Assembly: GCA_036638975.1 (NCBI GenBank)
Contig: JAVWJP010000006.1
Span: 27,010 to 91,009, forward strand
Direction of reading: 5' to 3'
DNA from: JAVWJP01 sp036638975
Lineage (GTDB): Bacteria > Bacillota > Clostridia > Oscillospirales > Ruminococcaceae
DNA length: 64,000 bases
Part shown: in pieces, positions 34,856-42,120 of the stretch
Position numbering within the stretch: the first letter of the stretch is position 1
Layout: each line of letters begins with the position of its first letter
The notes under the pieces: model-generated
What the model was told of the DNA's origin: nothing
Database searches by the model: none
Seen by the model: only the letters and a program-made list of their open reading frames with translations
Translations under genes and position numbers: made by a program

Positions 34856-36262
34856 TTAAACACGCCATTTTATATTAAAATCGTCGCCGTCTATAACTAC
34901 AGCTTCAACCAAACTGCTTATAAGTAAGCGCTTTGTTTCAAGCGGAGATGTGTCAAAGCTGCTTGCAAAGCGCTGTATATTTTCGGCAAAGATTTTTCGT
35001 TTGTCATTTGGCGTTTCTATGTTTTTGTTAAGCTGTGCTTCGAGCGCAGTTTTTTTGTCGCTAAGCTCATTTACACGTGTTGTTAAAATGTTCATCGGTA
35101 TAGCATCCACTTGATATAGGTCTATAAGGCGATCAATTTGATTTTCTGTATATTTTATCTCTTTTTGAACAGCCTTTTTATCAATTGTAATTTCGCTGTT
35201 TTCTGTGCTTGCAACTGCCAGCTCAAAAAGTGCGGTGTTACCCAAAAGCTGCCGTATCTCACTTACTACCGCCGCATCAAGCTCATCTATTACCCAGTTG
35301 CTATTCATACAGCTTGGGTCCTTTATAAATTTTTTGCTGCTTTTTGACCTGCTATAGCACTTATAAAACCCATGGTTTCCGCTGTAACGTGCGCCGCAAC
35401 GTGAGCATACAATAAGGCTTGAAAGCAAAAAGCTTGCGCGAAATGGCGTCTTTTGTGATGTTGTCTTTTTGCATTCCCGTTCGCTCGAAAAAAGCAGTTT
35501 ATTTGCAGAATTATAAATTTCACTTGATATAATTGGCTGATGCTTGCCATCGTACTCTGTGCCGGCAAATTTAACTTTTCCGATATAAAGGCTGTTTGTT
35601 AAAATAATTCTTATCTTTGAGGCGCTCCATTTTCCGTTGTATTGCTTTTCCATTATATGCCAAATTGCATTGATGCTTTTCCCGCCCAGAAATAAATTGT
35701 AAATCTGCTTTATTTGAATTGCCGTGTATTCATTAATAACTAGGTTGCCGTCTTCATAATTATAGCCCAGCGGAATATTGCCGCCTCCGTGGAAGTACCC
35801 CGCCTTGCTCCTGCCTATTCGCCCCATTGTAAAGCGCTCTGTTATTTGGTCTTTTTCAAGCTGTGCAAAAACTGACAATATACCTATCATTGCTCGCCCG
35901 AAAGGAGAGGAGGTGTCAAAGTTTTCGTTTATAGATACAAAATCTACGTTGTTGCTTAAAAACTCGTCTTCTATCAATGTAAGGGTGTCTTTTTGGCTGC
36001 GGCTTAACCTGTCCAGCTTGTACACAACAACGGTGCTCGCCTTGCCATCGCGTATAGCGGATAGCATTTGTTGCAGAGCGGGGCGGTTTATGTTGCCGCC
36101 GGAGAAGCCGCCGTCTGTGTAAATTTTAAGCAGCACCCAGCCTTTAGCGCGGCAGTATGACGTTATGCGCTGCACCTGTTCGTCTATGCTGTAGTTTTCA
36201 AGCTGGTTTTCGGTTGACACACGAACATAACCGAAAACCATTGTTTTTTTATCGTTTGCCAC
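34856..36262 (-). CDS. int: Large serine recombinase (phage integrase)
   Basis: This 468-residue site-specific recombinase integrates and excises the prophage. The resolvase-type catalytic domain (residues ~8-155) has the nucleophile Ser in Y-V-R-V-S-T-E-N-Q and the Y-K-L-D-R-L-S-R-S segment. A recombinase domain follows (about 165-270), then a zinc ribbon (C-S-R-C-G-A-R ... C-Y-S-R ... C-M-N-S) and a C-terminal coiled coil. GTG start with AAGGCGG upstream. Its stop codon abuts attL. Directional control would need a separate excision factor, not recognised here. Confidence 0.95.
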   Translation of the reverse strand: MANDKKTMVFGYVRVSTENQLENYSIDEQVQRITSYCRAKGWVLLKIYTDGGFSGGNINRPALQQMLSAIRDGKASTVVVYKLDRLSRSQKDTLTLIEDEFLSNNVDFVSINENFDTSSPFGRAMIGILSVFAQLEKDQITERFTMGRIGRSKAGYFHGGGNIPLGYNYEDGNLVINEYTAIQIKQIYNLFLGGKSINAIWHIMEKQYNGKWSASKIRIILTNSLYIGKVKFAGTEYDGKHQPIISSEIYNSANKLLFSSERECKKTTSQKTPFRASFLLSSLIVCSRCGARYSGNHGFYKCYSRSKSSKKFIKDPSCMNSNWVIDELDAAVVSEIRQLLGNTALFELAVASTENSEITIDKKAVQKEIKYTENQIDRLIDLYQVDAIPMNILTTRVNELSDKKTALEAQLNKNIETPNDKRKIFAENIQRFASSFDTSPLETKRLLISSLVEAVVIDGDDFNIKWRV

Positions 36263-36295
36263 GGTGTTACCGCCTTAATATAATTTTAATTTGCT

Positions 36296-36324
36296 AAAAG
36301 CCGTCCTAAAAAAGGGCGGCTTTT
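36296..36324. terminator. Terminator between lysogeny cassette and integrase
   Basis: AAAAGCCG(T)CC / GG(G)CGGCTTTT stem with one G-U pair, loop of seven, T/A flanks. It overlaps the stop codon of the Cys-rich gene, so leftward transcription from the repressor promoter is probably reduced before int. Confidence 0.7.
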
Positions 36325-36817
36325 ATTTCGTTGGAATAGTTGCATTTACTCCATAAAAAATTTTACCATTCATTAAATTATGCTTATATTGGCACGCACT
36401 GGAATACAATTTGTCGGGATGTGTGCATTTCAAATTATTAGAACATTCAACATAGCGATGGCAACAACCAAAGCTACCATCTGTATATGTTTCAATCGCT
36501 CTTGATAAAATTTTTTCAATTAAATTTATTGCATTACGGTCAAGTCGCAAGTCACCAAATATCACTTTAACAAAATTCGGGGATAATTTTGTTTTTGAAA
36601 AGGTAAATCCACAACCGGACACTATATTAGCATATGCTTCATTTGTTAGTAAAAAGGGATGTTTCTTATGCGGACATAAGCGCATAACTAACTTGCTTCT
36701 TAGCATAAGTGAAACAGAACCATCTTTATTTTCCAACATGTTACAATCACCAATAGCAAGCTCGTAGATGGCTGAAATGCGGTTGGATATTTCTTGCACA
36801 ATATCTATGTTATCCAC
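36323..36817 (-). CDS. Cys-rich protein of unknown function, prophage lysogeny module
   Basis: This 164-residue protein has a mixed alpha/beta N-terminal part and a Cys-rich C-terminal region (about residues 120-160: C-C-H-R-Y-V-E-C-S ... C-T-H-P-D ... S-A-C-Q-Y, then I-F-Y-G-V-N) that probably binds a metal. I recall such C-termini in clostridial proteins without a named function. A GTG start at 36817 is chosen because GGAGGT lies 8 nt upstream. It is 23 bases downstream of the exonuclease-BRCT gene and likely co-expressed with it. Codon use looks less ATA-rich than in the late phage genes. Confidence 0.6.
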   Translation of the reverse strand: MDNIDIVQEISNRISAIYELAIGDCNMLENKDGSVSLMLRSKLVMRLCPHKKHPFLLTNEAYANIVSGCGFTFSKTKLSPNFVKVIFGDLRLDRNAINLIEKILSRAIETYTDGSFGCCHRYVECSNNLKCTHPDKLYSSACQYKHNLMNGKIFYGVNATIPTK

Positions 36818-36840
36818 AGTACCATACCTCCAACAATATT

Positions 36841-37800
36841 TTATATAACGGTCATAAAACCGCATTTATTGTATAGTTCATCATCTATCATTGCCATAAA
36901 TTCATCTTCAACAATTACTTGAATGTCTTGCCCCGCCTCTTTTAAGCAATAGGCCTTTTTCATTTTAGAACTCAGCTCACCATGTAAAGTCCTATAATCC
37001 TGCAAACCAACAACCAAATAGTTAGTAGCCTTCGTAACACTGTTTTGTGGCGTTCCACCACCTAAAGCAACAATTTCATGTGCATTAGAACGTGACATAG
37101 ATAGTAGTGTCCCAGTGAAAACAAAGTTCTTTCCTGCAAAATCATCATCAATATATGTAACATCAAGTTCGGGAAGTTCGTGAATTACTTTTTTCTTGTT
37201 TAATTTAGGAATATGCGGCAGTTTACAGGGTGAATAACGCTCTTGCTCTCTAATATAACCCGGCGACACATTAAACTGATTGCGTAGGTCATCCAACGTT
37301 TCAATGTCGTACTTATCAAGTATGTAACATAGCACTTTAGCGCATCCACTAGCATCAGATAAAGCATCATGGTGATCCAGTTCAATGCCGAGTGCCTTGC
37401 ATATCACATTAAGGCGATAGCTTCCGGCATTAGGAAAAATATGCTGAGATAAACGATAAGTGCAAAGTATATCAATCCTTGGTAAAATAATGTTGTAATA
37501 TTCAAGCGTTCGGCGCAAAACACTTATATCAAAAGAGGCGTTATGTGCCACTACAATTTTATTTTCAAGAATAGGCAATAACTCTTGCCATAATTCTGAA
37601 AATACTGGAGCATCTTTTACATCATCGTCGGTTATCCCGTGTATGCCAACATTGAACGGATGAAAATAGAATGGCACTGGCTTAATTAAAAATGATTTCG
37701 TATCAACAATTACATTGTCCTCAACAACAGCTATACCGAGCGAACAAGCACTTGTTCGCTCTGAATTTGCAGTTTCAAAATCAATTGCGATAAAATCCAT
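36841..37800 (-). CDS. DEDDh 3'-5' exonuclease with C-terminal BRCT domain
   Basis: This 319-residue protein has a DnaQ-like exonuclease (residues ~1-170: D-F-E-T-A at the first acidic motif, H-N-A-S-F-D, and H-D-A-L-S-D-A as the DEDDh His-Asp motif) followed after a linker by a BRCT domain (about 215-305, F-V-F-T-G-T-L ... G-G-G-T-P-Q-N-S-V-T). All exonuclease residues appear intact. The same domain pair occurs in bacterial PolC-epsilon-like proteins linked to repair. Here it lies in the leftward block with the repressor, so it should be made in the lysogen, suggesting a defence or repair cargo rather than phage replication (inference). Confidence 0.88.
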   Translation of the reverse strand: MDFIAIDFETANSERTSACSLGIAVVEDNVIVDTKSFLIKPVPFYFHPFNVGIHGITDDDVKDAPVFSELWQELLPILENKIVVAHNASFDISVLRRTLEYYNIILPRIDILCTYRLSQHIFPNAGSYRLNVICKALGIELDHHDALSDASGCAKVLCYILDKYDIETLDDLRNQFNVSPGYIREQERYSPCKLPHIPKLNKKKVIHELPELDVTYIDDDFAGKNFVFTGTLLSMSRSNAHEIVALGGGTPQNSVTKATNYLVVGLQDYRTLHGELSSKMKKAYCLKEAGQDIQVIVEDEFMAMIDDELYNKCGFMTVI

Positions 37801-37879
37801 AATTATTATTCCTCTTTTGCATATAGTTTATTGTAAAAAGCCCCACTAGCCATCATCGGTTGGAGGGCTATTTCTATGC

Positions 37880-38260
37880 CTATTTTGCATTTTCTTTAAG
37901 ACCCATGCGAAGTTGATCAAGTTTTTTATATTTGCTAGATTGAACAATATCGTCTATGTACTCAACTATTTTTTCTTGTCCCTCTTTATTCAAAGAACGG
38001 TAGTTATGAATAATTGCGCTCTCAACATTGCTTAATACTAAAGACACTTTTCTACCTGTAAAACCAAATGCTTCATCAATAGAAGCACCATATAGATTAC
38101 ATAATACAAACAATGTATTTGCATCTGGTTGAGAGTAGCCAGTTTCCCAGTGACCTATTATTTGCTGTTTTCTATTTATTATTTCAGCTACTTGTTGTTG
38201 AGTTTTGCCACTCTGCAAGCGTAAATCCTTTAATATTGCGCCTATTTCTTCCTTTGTCAA
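37880..38260 (-). CDS. CI-like phage repressor (XRE HTH)
   Basis: This 126-residue repressor has an N-terminal helix-turn-helix (residues ~5-60: G-K-T-Q-Q-Q-V-A-E-I-I-N-R-K-Q-Q-I-I-G-H-W-E) and a short helical C-terminal part probably for dimerisation; no LexA-like peptidase domain is present. A TTG start at 38260 is chosen because GGAGGT is 6 nt upstream; upstream in-frame codons overlap the promoter. It is divergent from the Cro-like gene across an operator array. Confidence 0.88.
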   Translation of the reverse strand: MTKEEIGAILKDLRLQSGKTQQQVAEIINRKQQIIGHWETGYSQPDANTLFVLCNLYGASIDEAFGFTGRKVSLVLSNVESAIIHNYRSLNKEGQEKIVEYIDDIVQSSKYKKLDQLRMGLKENAK

Positions 38261-38288
38261 AAGAATACCTCCTAAACTATATGTATTT

Positions 38289-38317
38289 ATTATACTCACA
38301 AAAATATCGAATGTCAA
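38289..38317 (-). promoter_or_regulatory. Repressor (lysogeny) promoter
   Basis: Minus-strand TTGACA (38317-38312), 17-bp spacer, TATAAT (38294-38289): a full consensus promoter for the CI-like gene and the leftward cassette behind it. Confidence 0.8.
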
Positions 38318-38324
38318 GGACAAA

Positions 38325-38400
38325 ACTAAAAAAATGAGTAGAAAAGTATTGACATCTCAAATAATGAGTGATATACTGTAGATACACTCAAATATTGAGT
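38325..38400. promoter_or_regulatory. Three-operator array of the lysogeny switch
   Basis: Three 15-bp sites of form ACTCAAATATTGAGT are seen: 38386-38400 (perfect palindrome), 38355-38369 (two changes) and 38325-38339 (several changes, right half TGAGT kept). Start-to-start spacing is 30 and 31 bp, about three helical turns. The middle site lies in the spacer of the rightward promoter and the perfect one just after its -10. A degenerate left half-site ACTCA at 38294 keeps the same 31-bp phase. Confidence 0.75.
38349..38377 (+). promoter_or_regulatory. Early rightward promoter
   Basis: TTGACA (38349-38354), 17-bp spacer, TATACT (38372-38377). It drives the Cro-like gene and the early region and is covered by two operators. 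Confidence 0.82.
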
Positions 38401-38420
38401 TAAGAAACGGAGGTAAGATT

Positions 38421-38630
38421 ATGTGCGATGTTAGAGAAACCCTTAAAGAGATCATTGTAAACGGCGGCTACAAACAAATTGCAATTGCTCAAAAGGCACA
38501 GCTAACGGCGGCTAAGCTTTCTGCTATTTTGAATAAAAGCAGAAAGTTAGATGCTAATGAGATGTTTACATTGTGTGAGGTGCTTGGAATTACTCCAGAA
38601 CAGCTATTAAATTATACAAAATCGAACTAA
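38421..38630 (+). CDS. Cro-like XRE helix-turn-helix protein
   Basis: This 69-residue protein consists of little more than one HTH domain (I-A-I-A-Q-K-A-Q-L-T-A-A-K-L-S-A-I-L near residues 22-39), like phage Cro or antirepressor-type regulators. It is the first gene after the early promoter; GGAGG is 7 nt before the ATG. It probably competes with the CI-like repressor for the ACTCA..TGAGT sites. Confidence 0.85.
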   Translation: MCDVRETLKEIIVNGGYKQIAIAQKAQLTAAKLSAILNKSRKLDANEMFTLCEVLGITPEQLLNYTKSN

Positions 38631-38654
38631 ACCACACGAAAGGAGGCGGTGGAT

Positions 38655-38870
38655 ATGTTTAAACAAGAAGAAGTCAAAGCGGTCGACTGCATGACACAGC
38701 ATATACTGGTGTTTCGTGCACAGTCAACACACGGCAAAACGGCAGATTTTGCAGAACCCTGCCAAACCTGCCGCTATGCAAAAAGCTGTTCATTTGATTG
38801 GGTTTCGGTGATGCACCCGCTACTCACTCATTCTTCGGTGCAGGTTAGCATGGTCGACTTGGAGCGTTGA
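38655..38870 (+). CDS. Small Cys-containing phage protein
   Basis: This 71-residue protein has a C-Q-T-C-R-Y-A-K-S-C cluster near residues 35-44, which may bind zinc, and no other recognisable feature. The ATG at 38655 has AGGAGG 8 nt upstream. An in-frame GTG at 38649 is too close to that site. It is in the early operon, and its 3' end overlaps a reverse-strand small gene. Confidence 0.6.
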   Translation: MFKQEEVKAVDCMTQHILVFRAQSTHGKTADFAEPCQTCRYAKSCSFDWVSVMHPLLTHSSVQVSMVDLER

Positions 38871-39069
38871 TATACACAGGGCAACGGTGATATTTGTCAC
38901 GCTCGGGGTATGGACATTCATCAGACAAGGCACATGAATAGGCATCTTTTTTGTAGTCCATGCCAAGTGTGCCACTCATGGGAACTTCAAAGTAGTTAAT
39001 TTCAATCGCTTGCAAGGTACCTGTGTAAGGGCAGTCACCCTCCACAGTACATCTGAACTTTCTAGTCAT
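38845..39069 (-). CDS. Small Cys-rich protein on the reverse strand
   Basis: This 74-residue protein has three Cys pairs (C-T-V-E-G-D-C, C-A-L-S-D-E-C and a final C-P-V / P-C pattern) and a coherent sequence, Q-A-I-E-I-N-Y-F-E-V-P-M-S-G-T-L-G-M-D-Y, that does not look like a shadow frame. AGAAGGA lies 6 nt before the ATG. It is the only reverse gene in the early region, overlapping the upstream gene's end by 26 bases. No function is recognised. Confidence 0.55.
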   Translation of the reverse strand: MTRKFRCTVEGDCPYTGTLQAIEINYFEVPMSGTLGMDYKKDAYSCALSDECPYPERDKYHRCPVYINAPSRPC

Positions 39070-39181
39070 AACAATCCTTCTTTCTCGTCATTTCAGCCGC
39101 ATAGCTGTTAAGACCATTATACCGCAAGAAAATGAAGTTTCCAAAAAAGTTTTTATTAAACCGAAACAGCCGCTACGGATG

Positions 39182-39221
39182 GAAAGCTTTATCCGTAATA
39201 TGCCGAAAACGTACAGAAAGC
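39182..39221 (+). repeat. 40-bp direct repeat, copy 1
   Basis: Identical over 40 bases to 39509-39548, which lies inside the following gene and encodes its E-S-F-I-R-N-M-P-K-T-Y-R-K segment. Here the same reading frame continues for only a few codons to a stop at 39260, so this copy is a gene remnant fused to unrelated upstream sequence. Confidence 0.8.
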
Positions 39222-39262
39222 ACACGCCTGCGAGCGGGCAAAACAAGAGCCGCCGGCGGTAG

Positions 39263-39679
39263 ATGAGGCACAAATGCGTATGTGGTGAAAGGATAGTGAA
39301 AAAAACCATGCCAAGAGATGAAATGAAAAAAGCAAAGATAATAGAATGGCTGAACGGCTATATGAGTGATTGCGATAATGATAATGCTTGTAGCGATTGT
39401 CTTTGTCAAAATTTATGCCGTGCTTTAGACGATTGCGCGCCAAGAGCAATTAAAGAAATAATTGAACAGCAGCGTGCGGAAATTAAGCAAATAGAACTGC
39501 GAGTGCTTGAAAGCTTTATCCGTAATATGCCGAAAACGTACAGAAAGCGTGCACATAACTGGGTAGTAGTTAATGACATTTTACTGCCTACATTGGGGCA
39601 AACAAGCTGCATAGACAAGTGCAAAGAATTAGGCATTGAGCCGTTTGGGTATACGCTAGAAAGGGTAAAAGATGAATAG
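39263..39679 (+). CDS. Phage early protein of unknown function
   Basis: This protein of up to 138 residues has a Cys cluster near residues 42-60 (C-D-N-D-N-A-C-S-D-C-L-C-Q-N-L-C) that could bind a metal, followed by an amphipathic helical part and a C-terminal C-I-D-K-C segment. The start is uncertain: ATG 39263 lacks a clear ribosome site, GTG 39299 and ATG 39309 follow a GAAAGGA. It contains the second copy of the 40-bp repeat. It overlaps the next gene by 8 bases. Confidence 0.6.
   Translation: MRHKCVCGERIVKKTMPRDEMKKAKIIEWLNGYMSDCDNDNACSDCLCQNLCRALDDCAPRAIKEIIEQQRAEIKQIELRVLESFIRNMPKTYRKRAHNWVVVNDILLPTLGQTSCIDKCKELGIEPFGYTLERVKDE
39509..39548 (+). repeat. 40-bp direct repeat, copy 2
   Basis: Exact match to 39182-39221, within the coding region of the early Cys-cluster protein. 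Confidence 0.8.
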
Positions 39680-40397
39680 AGAAGAATTATTGCAAAAAGC
39701 AAAGCCGATTTTATTTAATACCGCAATGGTAAAAGCAATTTTAAATGGCAAAAAAAGCTGTACAAGGCGAGTGATAAAGCTGAAATATGTAGAACATGCT
39801 TTAAACGACCCTGTCCGAGTTGAAAGACCTAACATATCGGATAACACGTGTATTAGGTACTTATGCACAGCACCGTATCAAGTGGGCGATATTTTGTGGG
39901 TGCGTGAAACGTGGAGTGACCCATCTGGTGAAGGGTATCCATATTGGTACAAAGCTGATTTTCCTTTGCATCGGGCCGCCGACGAGGTCGAAATTGGAAT
40001 ACCTGTTGATTTGGTAGCTAATGATTATATATGGAGTCCATCTATCCATATGCCGAAAGATGCCGCGCGCCTATTCCTGCGTGTGACCGATATCCATACT
40101 GAGAGGTTATGCGATATTGACCACGCTACAAAGATATCTGCCGAGGGCGTTGACATCGGAGAGCATTGCAGGCAGTGCATTAAAAATTACGGATACCCGT
40201 GCTGCTCCGATGTAGACGAGGATAACGGCACTGAATGTGGGTTACTCGATGATATTCGCAGCAATTTTGCCGATTTATGGGATAGCACCGTTAAAAAGCA
40301 AGACATTGACCGCTACGGCTGGAAAGCTAACCAGTGGGTATGGGTAATTGAATTTGAAAGGGTGGAGGCAGAAGAAAGTGAGGACAAGAATGAATAA
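39672..40397 (+). CDS. ASCH/PUA-like phage protein
   Basis: This 241-residue protein starts with P-I-L-F-N-T-A-M-V-K-A-I-L-N-G-K-K-S-C-T-R-R, the hallmark of a widespread phage protein family with an ASCH (PUA-like, RNA-binding) fold. Later W-V-R-E-T-W, a Cys-rich insert (C-R-Q-C ... C-C) and a W-V-W-V-I-E-F-E-R strand fit the same family. Its role in phage is unknown, although some relatives are labelled morphogenetic. It overlaps both neighbours by 8 bases, indicating operon coupling. Confidence 0.75.
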   Translation: MNREELLQKAKPILFNTAMVKAILNGKKSCTRRVIKLKYVEHALNDPVRVERPNISDNTCIRYLCTAPYQVGDILWVRETWSDPSGEGYPYWYKADFPLHRAADEVEIGIPVDLVANDYIWSPSIHMPKDAARLFLRVTDIHTERLCDIDHATKISAEGVDIGEHCRQCIKNYGYPCCSDVDEDNGTECGLLDDIRSNFADLWDSTVKKQDIDRYGWKANQWVWVIEFERVEAEESEDKNE

Positions 40398-40626
40398 CAC
40401 AAAAATCACTATAGGGCAAGAGCTACCTAAAGAAGCGTGGCTGGGAGTGGCAGAACGACTGAACATTATTGCGCCAATCTTTGCTAATCAGCTTAAAAAA
40501 TTAAATTATGAGGGACAAGGCAAGCAGGATGCAGAAGAACTTATGAACGATATGATGCTTGCAAAGATTGCATTAAATTATGTGGCTCAAAATGCTACTG
40601 ACAAGTGCAGATTTATAGGAATATGA
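40390..40626 (+). CDS. Small phage protein of unknown function
   Basis: This 78-residue helical protein has no recognised motif. The ATG at 40390 has GAGGA 7 nt upstream and overlaps the ASCH-like gene by 8 bases. Its stop overlaps the YopX-like start as ATGA, so it is part of a tightly coupled run. Confidence 0.6.
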   Translation: MNNTKITIGQELPKEAWLGVAERLNIIAPIFANQLKKLNYEGQGKQDAEELMNDMMLAKIALNYVAQNATDKCRFIGI

Positions 40627-41060
40627 GGGGAACAAAAATATCTAGAGAAATATTATTCCGTGGCTTTCACGAGGACGAAAACGGCACAACAACGATAATC
40701 ATTGTTGGTAAAGAGGTTCAAGGCGAGTGGGTATATGGCTACTATTGGCTCAATACAATACAAAGGGCATATATTACTACTGCTGACGGTGATATGTATG
40801 TTGTTATACCCTCAACCGTCGGGCAGTACACAGGCTTAAACGACTGTAACGGCAAGAAGCTATTCGAGGGTGACAAGGCAAAATGGGTTAGATTTAAGGA
40901 TAAGGAAACAGGCATTGTTAGGTATAACTCTCGAATGGCTTGTTTTGAATTTATGGTTAAGCATTGCGACGGGCATATAAATACTTACTTAATTGGACAT
41001 TGTGAAAGCCTTGAAGTCACCGGCACAATATTTGATAACGAGGTGGCAAAATGCGACTGA
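40623..41060 (+). CDS. YopX family phage protein
   Basis: This 145-residue protein has the YopX pattern: an N-terminal R-E-I-L-F-R-G-F segment, W-V-Y-G-Y-Y-W near residue 36, V-G-Q-Y-T-G-L-N-D-C-N-G-K-K-L-F-E-G-D near 70-88, and V-T-G-T-I-F-D-N near the end. YopX-family proteins are common in Firmicutes prophages and their function is unknown. ATG 40623 is chosen because it forms an ATGA overlap with the upstream stop. Confidence 0.85.
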   Translation: MRGTKISREILFRGFHEDENGTTTIIIVGKEVQGEWVYGYYWLNTIQRAYITTADGDMYVVIPSTVGQYTGLNDCNGKKLFEGDKAKWVRFKDKETGIVRYNSRMACFEFMVKHCDGHINTYLIGHCESLEVTGTIFDNEVAKCD

Positions 41061-41160
41061 TTAATGCAGCTTTATAGGCTTGTGAGTATATAAAAGCTGC
41101 AAGCAAAAAAACAACATAGGACAAATTGGCAAGACCATATAATGAACGGAGGTGATAGAG

Positions 41161-41340
41161 TTGAAAGAAAAAATACCGCACAAAATAGGCAAAATACGGC
41201 ATATTATGGCAGACGGAACGGTGCTTGACGATATAAAAGATTACAAGCTTGATATCGACAAAATACCGTTTGTGGTAAAGCGCATTATTGCCGAAATGCT
41301 GATGTCAGACCCAACGCAAAACCAACAAAAGCCGCTTTAA
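41161..41340 (+). CDS. Small phage protein of unknown function
   Basis: This 59-residue charged protein contains an I-M-A-D-G-T-V-L-D-D-I segment reminiscent of short phage beta-hairpin proteins, but no family is recognised. A TTG start at 41161 lies 8 nt after GGAGG. It follows a ~100-base gap after the YopX-like gene with no clear promoter. Confidence 0.5.
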   Translation: MKEKIPHKIGKIRHIMADGTVLDDIKDYKLDIDKIPFVVKRIIAEMLMSDPTQNQQKPL

Positions 41341-41368
41341 AGCGGTTATCGAAAAGAGGGACAGGCAT

Positions 41369-41525
41369 ATGAAATATGAGGTATTACACAGCTATTGTGA
41401 GCTTTGCCGCTTGTACAGGTGGACCCCCTGTATGGCGGGGCTTTGGGGTTATTGCTTACAGAGAATGCTACACCTGCGGTTTTTGTGGGTGGGCAGCAGG
41501 GCGCAGGTTTCGCAAAATTGCATAG
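41369..41525 (+). pseudogene. Small Cys-rich gene split by an apparent frameshift
   Basis: From an ATG with AGAGGG 9 nt upstream, the first frame encodes M-K-Y-E-V-L-H-S-Y-C-E-L-C. One base later, near 41408, the adjacent frame continues A-C-T-G-G-P-P-V-W and then R-E-C-Y-T-C-G-F-C-G-W to a stop at 41525. Together this gives a ~52-residue zinc-ribbon-like peptide. Neither frame alone looks complete. It could be a decayed gene, a sequencing error or a real frameshift. Confidence 0.35.
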
Positions 41526-41562
41526 CCGCAGCGGTGGAGGAGCGGGAAACGGGGAGACTTCC

Positions 41563-41799
41563 ATGTGCGAAGTGAAAAGCGGGGACAAGCTTTTGTACCA
41601 CTGTCGCGAGGTAACGCTTTTACAGCACGGCGATGAATACCTTGTGCACAGCGGAGATAGCGGAAAGGCAATAAGCTTTACAAACCCTTTAGAAGCATGG
41701 AGCTGCTTTATAGTTACGCTTGATTGTCATGTGCGCCGGCGCATTGGAGATATGCTGGAGCATGAGGGAAAAAACCGATATACGGGGGAGGAAAAATAA
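41563..41799 (+). CDS. Small phage protein of unknown function
   Basis: This 78-residue protein is beta-rich in its first half (G-D-K-L-L-Y-H-C-R-E-V-T-L-L) with a helical C-terminus. The ATG at 41563 has GGGGAGA 5-6 nt upstream. An open frame extends back to 41404, but that part is Gly-rich, overlaps the split Cys-rich gene and lacks a ribosome site. Confidence 0.5.
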   Translation: MCEVKSGDKLLYHCREVTLLQHGDEYLVHSGDSGKAISFTNPLEAWSCFIVTLDCHVRRRIGDMLEHEGKNRYTGEEK

Positions 41800-41800
41800 A

Positions 41801-42052
41801 ATGCAGGGTAAAAGTGCTGTTTTGCAGTCAACTGCAAAAAGCTGTGAGCGGGTGGGTAAGCCGTATAGCTCTGAAGTTTTTAAGCGTGAGCTTTGCCGTG
41901 CTGTACAAAGCTTGAGTTTGCCGGAAAGCGCGGGGCTGCCAAATGCTGTGCAAATATGTGTGCGGCAAAACGCGGGCAATGCCTACATAAGCTTATACCG
42001 TACAAAGCGCGGTGTATGGGTTACCGAAAAAAGTGAGGAAAATGAACCTTGA
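41801..42052 (+). CDS. Small phage protein of unknown function
   Basis: This 83-residue protein is directly downstream of the previous gene; GGGGGAGG lies 9 nt before ATG 41801. Codons 7-13 contain one copy of a 20-bp palindrome that is also found before the terminase large-subunit gene. No family is recognised. Confidence 0.5.
   Translation: MQGKSAVLQSTAKSCERVGKPYSSEVFKRELCRAVQSLSLPESAGLPNAVQICVRQNAGNAYISLYRTKRGVWVTEKSEENEP
41820..41839. repeat. 20-bp palindrome, copy 1
   Basis: Arms TTTTGCAGT / ACTGCAAAA around a central 2-base core. Its reverse complement is identical over all 20 bases to 48334-48353, the only other copy I found. Confidence 0.6.
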
Positions 42053-42067
42053 CAAATAGATATAAAA

Positions 42068-42112
42068 AAACAACCTGTCTTTACCACCCACAAAGTGCAA
42101 AACAGGTTGTTT
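42068..42112 (+). terminator. Hairpin, probable terminator of the small early genes
   Basis: An 11-bp perfect stem (AAACAACCTGT / ACAGGTTGTTT) with a 23-base loop lies 15 bases after a stop codon. The T-run is short, so it may be weak. Confidence 0.5.
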
Positions 42113-42120
42113 AAGCAAGC

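Noticed and set aside
41404..41562. N-terminal extension of the 41563-41799 gene
   Set aside because: Open by frame but Gly-rich, without ribosome site, and overlapping a better-supported Cys-rich reading in other frames.
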